From assembly GCA_023411645.1 (NCBI GenBank), contig JAEYON010000065.1, forward strand, positions 1 through 23,422: DNA of 23,422 nucleotides, read 5' to 3'. Below, one piece after another: positions 1 through 6,766 of this stretch (position 1 is its first letter; every line of letters starts with the position of its first letter). Source of the stretch: Bacillota bacterium (GTDB lineage Bacteria > Bacillota > Clostridia > Acetivibrionales > DTU013). A model generated the notes under the pieces. That model saw only the letters and a list, made by a program, of their open reading frames with translations. It had not been told where the DNA came from and made no database searches. A program made the position numbers and the translations under genes.

Positions 1-55
1 TTTTTTCTATATCCCTTTATTTTTTGATTTCCCTGGCACATCAGTAACAAATTTC

Positions 56-84
56 TTTACACAATCCATATTGAGTGATAAAGT
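56..84 (+). promoter_or_regulatory. candidate vegetative promoter of the chemotaxis gene
   Basis: A TTTACA hexamer at 56-61 and TAAAGT at 79-84 are separated by exactly 17 bases, which fits a housekeeping sigma-A promoter ahead of the chemotaxis receptor at 145. The -10 is imperfect. I saw no sigma-D type motility promoter (TAAA then GCCGATAA), which many chemotaxis genes carry. The assignment is tentative. Confidence 0.35.
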
Positions 85-101
85 TATTTTATGTTAATTA
101 T

Positions 102-121
102 ACTTACTATAACTTACTATA
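102..121 (+). repeat. tandem 10-bp direct repeat upstream of the chemotaxis gene
   Basis: The decamer ACTTACTATA occurs twice back to back (102-111 and 112-121), just ahead of the AAAGGAG ribosome binding site at 126-132. The one-helical-turn spacing would put both copies on the same DNA face, as in some operator arrays. AT-rich sequence can do this by chance, so function is inferred only from position. Confidence 0.5.
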
Positions 122-144
122 TTGTAAAGGAGCAATAACACTAT

Positions 145-1878
145 ATGCTAAAGCTGAACAATATTAAACTTCGATCAAAAATCCTCTTCCCTGTCATAAG
201 TCTTTTGATTGTTTTAGTTACTATATGTGTACTATCTATTTTATTTGTTCAGTCCTTATCAAACACTCTGATAAATGATCTGTACGATGAGATGCATAAA
301 TCTCAATACTGGCTCCTGAATGCAGACCGTGACTTTTACCAGTCCATGGTGGATCATATGAATGTGGATAAAGCCAAAGAAGCTGGTGATACAGACAAAA
401 TAGATGAAATTATAAATTCTTATGAAGAAAACATGGCTCATTCATATGATCGTGTTAAGTTAGCCCAAGATATTTTAATAAAAGATCAGCAGACGTATAC
501 TAAATATAATTTAGCTCAACTGTTCGATGACTTCTATATAAACTATGAGGCTTGGAAAGCTTACAATAATGAGTTGGACCATAATCCGCAAAGAGAAGCA
601 GCTTCCGTCTTAGTGTTTAATGCTGCCAGAGATAACATCGATCAGCTTCAGGAAACATTGGATATTCACAGTTTGGGAATAGTTCAAAAAAGTTCTTCCG
701 CCGTACGCAATATGAAAATTAACGTTACAATTATTTCTGTTATTGCTGTTCTTTTCTCATTATTGTTAAGCATAGTCGTTATTTTAAATATTAACAAGAG
801 AACAAAAATTGCTGTAGATTTATTGGAAACCACAGCCGCTTTTAATTTAAAATACGACGCTAGTCTAGAAAAGTATTATAATGATAAGGACGAATTTGGT
901 GTAATCATATCATCGGGCGGCAAAGTAAGGAAAGAGTTCAGACATTTGGTCCGTGGTGTTATTGAGGAAATGGAAATGCTCAATGAGATTGTTGAAAACA
1001 CTGATAACAGAATGACTAATCTGGAGAACAGTATCGAAGATATTTCCGCAACAACTGAGCAGTTATCTGCCGGTATGCAAGAAACGGCTGCTTCCACCGA
1101 GGAGATGAATGCAACATCAACTGAAATAGAGAGCGCAATCGAAAGCATTGCAGAAAAAGCACAAAATGGCTCTTTTACTGCGTATGAAATCAATAGAAGA
1201 GCAGATTCACTGAAAGAGAACTTCCATTCATCCTATAATAAGGCAAAAGAAATATTTCATGAAGTTAATACAAAGCTTGGACAGGCATTGGAAGATTCAA
1301 AAGCAGTTGCACAGATCAATACACTGGCAGACGCCATAATGCAAATTGCTACACAGACTAACCTTCTTGCTTTAAATGCTGCCATTGAAGCTGCCAGAGC
1401 TGGTGAAGCTGGTAAAGGCTTTGCAGTTGTTGCCGATGAGATCAGAAAGCTTGCTGAGGACTCAAAGAACACCGTTTCGGAGATTCAGACTGTAACCAAA
1501 GTAGTTACAAACTCAGTTGAGAATCTTGTTGAAAATTCTAATGAACTTCTTACCTTTGTGTCCAATGACGTGAACGCGGATTATGAAACGATGCTCAGTG
1601 CTACAGAACAGTATAATAAAGATGCAGATAGTCTCAATGAACTAGTTACAGACTTAAGTTCAACCTCCGAAGAGCTGTTAGCGTCCATCCAGAATATGCT
1701 CAAGGCTATAAATGAAGTCTCTCAGGCAGCAAATGAAGGTGCTTCTGGTACAGCCAATATTGCAGGACGAACTTCATCAATCATACATGACTCCAGCGAC
1801 GTCGCTATGAGTCTTAAAAAGACGAAGGAAACTGTAGGAGCACTGTTGCAGCGGGTATCAAAATTCCAGATCAAATAA
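145..1878 (+). CDS. methyl-accepting chemotaxis protein
   Basis: Transmembrane chemoreceptor of 577 residues that would signal to the CheA/CheW array. Hydrophobic helices lie at about residues 13-35 and 192-216. The loop between them (about 36-191) is helical and likely a four-helix-bundle sensor outside the membrane. The segment after TM2 (about 217-275) is in the HAMP position but is a poor match to a classical HAMP. The cytoplasmic signalling hairpin is clear: QTNLLALNAAIEAARAGE at about 404-421, then GKGFAVVADEIRKLAE. Runs of Glu/Gln/Ala/Ser/Thr at about 300-325 and 505-535 are candidate methylation helices. The ATG at 145 has AAAGGAG 12 bases upstream, a rather long spacing, but no better start is visible. 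It stands alone and converges on the Rnf-like gene. The ligand cannot be told from sequence. Confidence 0.95.
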   Translation: MLKLNNIKLRSKILFPVISLLIVLVTICVLSILFVQSLSNTLINDLYDEMHKSQYWLLNADRDFYQSMVDHMNVDKAKEAGDTDKIDEIINSYEENMAHSYDRVKLAQDILIKDQQTYTKYNLAQLFDDFYINYEAWKAYNNELDHNPQREAASVLVFNAARDNIDQLQETLDIHSLGIVQKSSSAVRNMKINVTIISVIAVLFSLLLSIVVILNINKRTKIAVDLLETTAAFNLKYDASLEKYYNDKDEFGVIISSGGKVRKEFRHLVRGVIEEMEMLNEIVENTDNRMTNLENSIEDISATTEQLSAGMQETAASTEEMNATSTEIESAIESIAEKAQNGSFTAYEINRRADSLKENFHSSYNKAKEIFHEVNTKLGQALEDSKAVAQINTLADAIMQIATQTNLLALNAAIEAARAGEAGKGFAVVADEIRKLAEDSKNTVSEIQTVTKVVTNSVENLVENSNELLTFVSNDVNADYETMLSATEQYNKDADSLNELVTDLSSTSEELLASIQNMLKAINEVSQAANEGASGTANIAGRTSSIIHDSSDVAMSLKKTKETVGALLQRVSKFQIK

Positions 1879-1907
1879 TACTTTGCTGGTTTGTACAATA
1901 ATAATGT

Positions 1908-3713
1908 TCAGCCTGAAATGTTGCGCTTTAATACAATCTGCTTTGCCTCTCCTACCCTTGCGGAAAGATTTTTGCCGCAGAGGCTTACATAGCTGCACAA
2001 CCCACAGTTAATGCAATTTTCTGGCCTGTATTTTTTTACGTTCTCATATTTCTTATTATCAACTAACTCAGCGATTCTCTGAACAATCAGACCCTGGGGA
2101 CAGCTGGTTGTACATGCGTTACAGTTTGAACACAGCATGGATTCTTTGTATCTGGGTATGTCAGAGACGGCTATAAAGTTGGTATCTTTGTTTACAATCT
2201 CATCCTCTTCGGCCATATGAGCCTGCATGATTCCCCCGCCGACATATACTGTATACCCGTTCGGATAAACTGCCTCCAGTATATCAACGATTCGCTGACC
2301 GGTTTTTACTCTGACAACTTCTGCTGTGCCGGTTTTCAGGTTTGCAACGGTGATATACTTTGCATCCGTTTTCCTGTTATGAAACACAGCTTCATATACA
2401 GCCAAAACTGTCTGTACATTAAGTACCAGAATTCCAAGCTTTGCGGGTATGAAATCAACAGGTACTTTTCTATCGATTACGTTTTCTATCAATGTTTTCT
2501 CAAATCCAACCGGATAATAATTCCTTGCCTTATGGACCTTTACGTCATCCGGAAATGAAAATCCCTTAGTATTTTTCACTGCAAGAAAAATCTCTGAGAA
2601 GCTAATGCATTTAGATAGTGCGCGAATCCCCTTATAAATATCCTCCGACCTTTCACGAAGCAGCCATTTGTCATGTATCAATCCCGGATCGCACTCTGCT
2701 GCATTGATAATAAGAAATTTCTTGTTAACATTGGAGGAAAGTACCGTTTTAATTTTCTCTGCTGTTGGGAAGCCCCCTCCGCCCAATCCATATACGGCAT
2801 TTGCTTCAATTCGCTCCAGTACCATTTCCGGTGTGAGCTTATCCAGTAATTCAAGCTCTTCTCTCCCCTGCTCTTCAATGATTCTGTCTCCCGAAAGATT
2901 TATAAAAGGCCTGTCCAGATTAACATTTGCAAATGGATTTCTTACAGGTACCGGATAGTAAAATAGTGTTCTTCTGGCTATGCTGAAATAATCATCGATC
3001 AGGTAGGATATCAGATTGAATATCAAAAGCATCAGAGAAAACGTTATGGCAGGATCTTCAGTTAGAATGGGGATAAGTGCAATAAGAAATCCACCGATAA
3101 AGCCTGCAGATTTCTGCGGCGTAACTGTTACTGGATCCGTGATAACAATAGAGCCAAAAAATATGCTATTTACAAGAAGGATCTGCCATGATGAAATATC
3201 AACAGTGAAATAAGCGACAAGTATTCCGATGAAATACCCCAATGTCACAAATGGCCTGAAAAGGATGAATGGAAGCGACAATAACAGTGCGGGTATCAAT
3301 AACACAGACGGTTCGATCGGCATATCTCTTCCGGCAAAGAAGAGGCTTGTCACCAGGTAACCTACTATAGCAGGGTTCATTGTGTTTTTCCCTGTCCCGC
3401 CCCAGATCTGCTTTGCGGCGACAATAGCGGTGAATATGCCGATGAGCTTACACCACAGAGGAATGCCCGGCGTAATTATATGCAATATCGCTGCCGTAAC
3501 GGCTGCAGATACTGAACAAACAAACCTTCTGTGTCTTATATAAGCGGCTGTGGCATCCAGAATCAGAGAAACTGAAAGTAAAGCAACAAAGGCCGGAATA
3601 TCAGAAGGAGCCTTGATCCACAGTGGAAACATATACATCAGTATGATAATAAAAAGTACTGACATTATATGTTCATTTGAAAAACGGTACCTGATTAGCG
3701 GATAAGCTTTCAT
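1908..3713 (-). CDS. RnfD-like / RnfC-like fusion, membrane iron-sulfur electron-transfer protein
   Basis: A 601-residue protein that joins two subunits normally separate in Rnf/Nqr complexes. Residues 1-245 are an RnfD/NqrB-like membrane domain with about eight to ten hydrophobic segments, the family-type GGTGKNTMNPAIVGY at 105-119 and TDPVTVTPQKSAG at 192-204. The SGAT-type covalent FMN attachment motif of RnfD/NqrB was not found. Residues 300-440 are RnfC/NuoF-like (GLGGGGFPTAEK at 309-320, NAAECDPG at 337-344). An SLBB-like segment covers about 455-515. Two ferredoxin clusters follow: Cys528/531/534/538, then Cys567/570/573 with the fourth cysteine at 579, not the expected 577. The N-terminal barrel-sandwich domain of normal RnfC is missing. 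Its TAATG overlaps the stop of the CoA-binding gene upstream, so translation is probably coupled. Electron donor and acceptor are unknown, and no RnfA, B, E or G genes are in the window. Confidence 0.85.
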   Translation of the reverse strand: MKAYPLIRYRFSNEHIMSVLFIIILMYMFPLWIKAPSDIPAFVALLSVSLILDATAAYIRHRRFVCSVSAAVTAAILHIITPGIPLWCKLIGIFTAIVAAKQIWGGTGKNTMNPAIVGYLVTSLFFAGRDMPIEPSVLLIPALLLSLPFILFRPFVTLGYFIGILVAYFTVDISSWQILLVNSIFFGSIVITDPVTVTPQKSAGFIGGFLIALIPILTEDPAITFSLMLLIFNLISYLIDDYFSIARRTLFYYPVPVRNPFANVNLDRPFINLSGDRIIEEQGREELELLDKLTPEMVLERIEANAVYGLGGGGFPTAEKIKTVLSSNVNKKFLIINAAECDPGLIHDKWLLRERSEDIYKGIRALSKCISFSEIFLAVKNTKGFSFPDDVKVHKARNYYPVGFEKTLIENVIDRKVPVDFIPAKLGILVLNVQTVLAVYEAVFHNRKTDAKYITVANLKTGTAEVVRVKTGQRIVDILEAVYPNGYTVYVGGGIMQAHMAEEDEIVNKDTNFIAVSDIPRYKESMLCSNCNACTTSCPQGLIVQRIAELVDNKKYENVKKYRPENCINCGLCSYVSLCGKNLSARVGEAKQIVLKRNISG

Positions 3714-4138
3714 TATTTTACTCCTGCTAAAAGTCCATGCAGTTTATGGAGCCCTGAACCGAACAACATCATAGGACATGCAACGGCTGTCTCGACACCA
3801 GCCTTATTGCATTCGTCCAAAAGTGACTGATCCGCAGTCTTTCCCCTATGGAACATTATCTTTTTGACACCGCAGTCTATCATTTGTCTGACCGCTTTTT
3901 TTGCATTGCTATTATTAAGAAGAACATAAGCTGTTGATGGGACTCTGGGAAGTTCACCGATATCGTGATAAACCTTGACATCATATTTAACTGAGGCTTT
4001 GGGATTAACCGGGTATACTTTCATTCCCGCATCAGTGAATGCTTTGTAAATCATGTTACTGAACTGCGGTGCACGGCTCGAGTACCCCATGAACAGAATT
4101 TCCTTTTCTTTAAAAAACTCATTTCTCAAGTTTTTCAT
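3713..4138 (-). CDS. CoA-binding domain protein (CoA_binding_2 / YccU-like)
   Basis: A single-domain Rossmann protein of 141 residues. The N-terminal strand-loop segment ILFMGYSSRAPQFSN (about 14-28), the VYPVNPKA segment (about 41-48) and the ILLNNSNAKKAV-like region (about 72-83) match the CoA-binding fold of the YccU/succinyl-CoA-synthetase family. The late cysteine in AVACPMMLF (about 118-126) is in the place where related proteins carry a conserved ECP/CP motif. The ATG at 4138 follows AAGGAGTTACATTT, a good ribosome binding site. The stop codon overlaps the start of the RnfD-RnfC fusion, so the two are co-translated. It may bind a CoA or nucleotide ligand for, or regulate, the membrane electron carrier. 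That role is inferred from the overlap only. Confidence 0.85.
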   Translation of the reverse strand: MKNLRNEFFKEKEILFMGYSSRAPQFSNMIYKAFTDAGMKVYPVNPKASVKYDVKVYHDIGELPRVPSTAYVLLNNSNAKKAVRQMIDCGVKKIMFHRGKTADQSLLDECNKAGVETAVACPMMLFGSGLHKLHGLLAGVK

Positions 4139-4176
4139 AAATGTAACTCCTTACAAAAATAATAATTAGGCTTGTT

Positions 4177-4192
4177 TATTACTATTGTAATA
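4177..4192. promoter_or_regulatory. inverted repeat between the GntR gene and the CoA-binding/Rnf-like pair
   Basis: TATTAC (4177-4182) and GTAATA (4187-4192) form a perfect 6-bp inverted repeat with a 4-base spacer, 39 bases upstream of the CoA-binding start. It lies between a GntR-type repressor and its likely target genes, so it could be that repressor's operator. Short AT-rich palindromes are common, so confidence is limited. No strong -35/-10 pair was identified in this 97-base gap. Confidence 0.3.
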
Positions 4193-4235
4193 TACGAAGT
4201 GTAATGAGTTTTGTTTGGGTAATATTTCTATATAA

Positions 4236-4976
4236 TTATTTATTGTTTTCAAATACCAATAGGCACTTATCAGCTCGGTATTTTGCAATTACAAACTCAA
4301 CAAGCTGTCCGTTTTTAGAATATAGAAGGTTCTCAATCTTTATCAGCGGTAGTCCTCTTTGAACCTGAAGATGCTGAGCCTCCGTCTGATCAGTGTATAC
4401 GATCTCCATGGTGCTTTTTGTCCTCATAGGTAAGAGAGGATATTTGCCACGTAAAATTTCATAGGAGGGTTTCTTTGCCTGGATATCTTCTATGATCTCA
4501 GGAAAAAGCAGCAGAGGAATATATGAGACATTATAAGACAACACATTGTTTTTGTCTGCAGTGAGGAAGCGGATTTCTGCTACTTCACTGTTTTTATTAT
4601 AGCTTTGACTGTCAAATACATTCTCGATGCAGGCAACTTCGTTCATTTTAATTGCACGTATAGACATTATGTTGTGCTGACCAGGGTCTTGACTGTCCAG
4701 AATTGAATCTGTAAATCCCGTGAAATTTTTGATATCCACCTTGGACTTTGATTTCGCGACGAATGTACCTTTCCCCTTTTCCTTATATAAATAGCCGTTA
4801 TTGGTTAATTCACTAATAGCCTGACGTACAGTCGGTCTGCTGATATCGTACTGCTCGCATAACTCCTGCTCCGAGGGTATTTTGGATTCCTCCTGATATT
4901 CTCCTGTTTCAATTTTACTAATAATGAGATTTTTCAACTGAGAATATAAAGGCACATTACTGTATTTATTGATCAA
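4236..4976 (-). CDS. GntR-family transcriptional regulator, HutC/UTRA type
   Basis: A 246-residue effector-sensing repressor. Residues about 5-75 are a winged helix-turn-helix (NVPLYSQLKNLI, then IPSEQELCEQYDISRPTVRQAISELTNNG split over the recognition helix, then the KGKGTFVAK wing). Residues about 90-240 form a UTRA ligand domain. I place the start at the TTG at 4974-4976: GGAGGT sits 7 bases ahead of it, and the protein then begins INKYSNVPLYSQ like its relatives. An ATG 30 bases upstream (5006) has no ribosome binding site and would put GGAGG inside the coding region. A promoter lies at 5033-5061. The gene is followed by the CoA-binding/Rnf-like pair, which it may control. The effector is unknown. 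Confidence 0.92.
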   Translation of the reverse strand: MINKYSNVPLYSQLKNLIISKIETGEYQEESKIPSEQELCEQYDISRPTVRQAISELTNNGYLYKEKGKGTFVAKSKSKVDIKNFTGFTDSILDSQDPGQHNIMSIRAIKMNEVACIENVFDSQSYNKNSEVAEIRFLTADKNNVLSYNVSYIPLLLFPEIIEDIQAKKPSYEILRGKYPLLPMRTKSTMEIVYTDQTEAQHLQVQRGLPLIKIENLLYSKNGQLVEFVIAKYRADKCLLVFENNK

Positions 4977-5032
4977 GACGGATACCTCCATGTATTTAGT
5001 AAGCATAGCAGCACATAATTACATCTTTACTA

Positions 5033-5061
5033 ATTCTATCTGATTTATTTATGCAATTCAA
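5033..5061 (-). promoter_or_regulatory. promoter of the GntR-family gene
   Basis: On the minus strand, TTGAAT (5056-5061) and TAGAAT (5033-5038) are separated by exactly 17 bases, a good sigma-A promoter. Transcription would begin near 5026 and reach the TTG start at 4976. It lies downstream of the purB terminator, so the regulator and the genes after it form a separate unit. Confidence 0.65.
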
Positions 5062-5110
5062 CATAAATCTACCCAATAATTGATAATATTTTTAAAAAAT
5101 TTTTACAAAA

Positions 5111-5147
5111 TAATAAAAAGCCACGAAATTCTAAGAAATTTCATGGC
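5111..5147 (-). terminator. intrinsic terminator of purB
   Basis: The arms 5120-5130 and 5137-5147 form an 11-bp stem (GCCATGAAATT with AATTTCGTGGC, one G-T pair) around a 6-base loop. On the minus strand it is followed directly by TTTTTATTA. It lies 23 bases beyond the purB stop and separates purB from the GntR gene. Confidence 0.85.
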
Positions 5148-5169
5148 ATTTGCGCATGTGTTTTTTTTG

Positions 5170-6597
5170 TCATACCTTCAAATCAGAGTGGATGTTTTTT
5201 GTTTCAATATTTAGAATACTTGGGCGAACGATTGATTCGATAAATTCTTCAACCTGCTGCTCACATCGGCCAATATAATCGGATGGTTGCATTACCTCCA
5301 TAATCTCTTCAAGAGTTAAGCCAAAGATAGGGTCGGAAGCAATTCGTTCTGCCAGATCGTTCTTAAGCCCATATAGCTTGACTTGTTTTCCAGCCTCCAT
5401 AGAATGCACTCTGATCCTTTCATGGAGCTCCTGCCTGTCACCGCCTTTTTTGACTGCTTCCATCATAATATTTTCCGTTGCCATAAAAGGCAGTTCATCA
5501 AGAATATGCTTCTCGATAACTTTCGGATAAACAACCAACCCGCTTACTATATTCAAATAAATGTTTAGTATAGCATCTACTGCGAGAAATGCTTCCGGTA
5601 TACTAATCCGCTTGTTTGCTGAATCGTCCAGCGTTCTTTCAAACCATTGTGTTGCTGCTGTAATCGCGGGATTCAGTGAATCTATCATTACATACCTTGC
5701 AAGTGAGCTGATACGTTCTGAACGCATAGGGTTGCGTTTATAGGCCATTGCGGAGGAACCAATCTGTTTGTCTTCAAAGGGCTCTTCCATCTCCTTCATG
5801 CTTTGAAGCAGACGCATATCGTAGCTGAATTTACTGGCGCTCTGCGCGATTCCCGAAAGAATGTTCAAAACCCTGCTATCCTGCTTTCTAGTATATGTCT
5901 GGCCAGAAACAGCGTAGACGCTTTCAAAGCCCATCTTCTTTGCGATCAGGTTTTCAAGCTTCGCCACCTTTTCTCCGTCATTATCAAACAGGCTCATAAA
6001 GCTGGCTTGAGTACCGGTAGTTCCTTTACTGCCCAACAGTTTCATGGAAAACAGCACATACTCCAGATCCTGTAAGTCAATCAGCAGATCCTGAAGCCAT
6101 AAGCTTGCTCTCTTCCCCACCGTTACTATCTGCGCGGGCTGATAATGGGTAAAGCCCAATGTAGGAAGACTCCTGTATTCCATTGCGAAATCCGCAAGCT
6201 TCGACATGACAGCGCCCAGCTTTTTTCGAATAAGCTCGAGGGCATCATGCATGATGATGATATCTGTATTATCGCCAACGTAGCAAGATGTCGCACCCAG
6301 ATGGATGATTGCCCTGGCGTTAGGACACTGTTCACCGTATGCATGTACATGTGCCATTACATCATGGCGCACTTCCTTTTCTATTCTTTCCGCAGTTTCG
6401 TAATTAATGTCGTCCATGTATTTTTTTAATTCGTTAATCTGTTCATCGGTAATGCCAAGCCCAAGCTCCTTCTCCGCCTCGGCAAGAGCGATCCAAAGCT
6501 TTCTCCATGTTCTGAACTTCCTCTCTGGTGAGAACAGCTCCTGCATTTCATTACTGGCGTATCTTGCGTTGAATGGACTTTCATACGTATTTCTCAA
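5170..6597 (-). CDS. purB: adenylosuccinate lyase
   Basis: Cytosolic purine enzyme of the fumarase/aspartase superfamily. It cleaves adenylosuccinate to AMP and fumarate, and SAICAR to AICAR and fumarate. The 475-residue protein has the superfamily signature GSSAMAYKRNPMRSE at about 280-294 (flexible catalytic loop with the active serine pair), the THYQPAQ segment at about 150-156 with the conserved histidine, and HLGATS at about 99-104. I choose the TTG at 6595-6597: GGAGG is 8 bases upstream, and the protein then starts RNTYESPFNARYAS, as expected for the family. Upstream in-frame ATGs at 6666 and 6624 lack ribosome binding sites, and one falls inside the leader terminator. A promoter at 6726-6754 and an attenuator-like leader (6641-6719) precede it, and a terminator follows at 5111-5147. 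Confidence 0.95.
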   Translation of the reverse strand: MRNTYESPFNARYASNEMQELFSPERKFRTWRKLWIALAEAEKELGLGITDEQINELKKYMDDINYETAERIEKEVRHDVMAHVHAYGEQCPNARAIIHLGATSCYVGDNTDIIIMHDALELIRKKLGAVMSKLADFAMEYRSLPTLGFTHYQPAQIVTVGKRASLWLQDLLIDLQDLEYVLFSMKLLGSKGTTGTQASFMSLFDNDGEKVAKLENLIAKKMGFESVYAVSGQTYTRKQDSRVLNILSGIAQSASKFSYDMRLLQSMKEMEEPFEDKQIGSSAMAYKRNPMRSERISSLARYVMIDSLNPAITAATQWFERTLDDSANKRISIPEAFLAVDAILNIYLNIVSGLVVYPKVIEKHILDELPFMATENIMMEAVKKGGDRQELHERIRVHSMEAGKQVKLYGLKNDLAERIASDPIFGLTLEEIMEVMQPSDYIGRCEQQVEEFIESIVRPSILNIETKNIHSDLKV

Positions 6598-6640
6598 ATG
6601 AACCACCTCCGGATCAGTCTTCATTAACCTATAGGAAATC

Positions 6641-6671
6641 AAAAAAAATTGCGGGACAGCTTTCATCCCGC
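6641..6671 (-). terminator. intrinsic terminator (attenuator) in the purB leader
   Basis: On the minus strand GCGGGA (6671-6666) pairs with TCCCGC (6656-6651) around a 9-base loop, followed by AA and eight T residues (6648-6641). It lies between the purB promoter (6726-6754) and the purB start (6597), so it would stop purB transcription unless antitermination occurs. It could also stop read-through from the aminotransferase gene upstream. Confidence 0.8.
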
Positions 6672-6719
6672 CAGATACTTATAAATATGAGATTTATCAT
6701 CCTGGAGGATGCTTCATCC
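6641..6719 (-). promoter_or_regulatory. purB leader RNA, candidate riboswitch-like attenuator
   Basis: The predicted transcript starts near 6719 with GGATGAAGCATCC. The element CATCCTCCAG (6711-6702) can pair with CTGGCGGGATG (6674-6664) over 10 bp with one bulge and one G-T pair. That pairing would occupy the 5' arm of the terminator. The same CATCC can instead form local hairpins with GGATG at 6719-6715 or GGATG at 6702-6698, which would leave the terminator free to form. This is classic attenuator logic. I do not recognise a known riboswitch class: the purine, PRPP and ZTP core motifs were looked for and not seen. The pairings were found by eye. Confidence 0.55.
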
Positions 6720-6725
6720 ATAAGA

Positions 6726-6754
6726 ATTATATTATTGTTTTAACTTTAATGCAA
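6726..6754 (-). promoter_or_regulatory. purB: promoter of purB
   Basis: On the minus strand TTGCAT (6749-6754) and a perfect TATAAT (6726-6731) are separated by 17 bases. It lies just after the aminotransferase stop codon (6767). The start point near 6719 puts the whole attenuator-like leader in the transcript. Confidence 0.75.
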
Positions 6755-6766
6755 ATTATTATCAAA

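Noticed and set aside
876..1472. Minus-strand open frames inside the chemoreceptor gene
   Set aside because: They are antisense to the conserved signalling domain, and their composition follows the codon pattern of the sense strand.
1879..1907. Shared terminator between the convergent chemoreceptor and Rnf-like genes
   Set aside because: No stem followed by a T run was found in this 29-base gap on either strand.
6664..6720. Known purine, PRPP or ZTP riboswitch ahead of purB
   Set aside because: The CTCATAT segment superficially resembles the start of a purine riboswitch, but the paired loops and core sequence are absent and the leader is too short.
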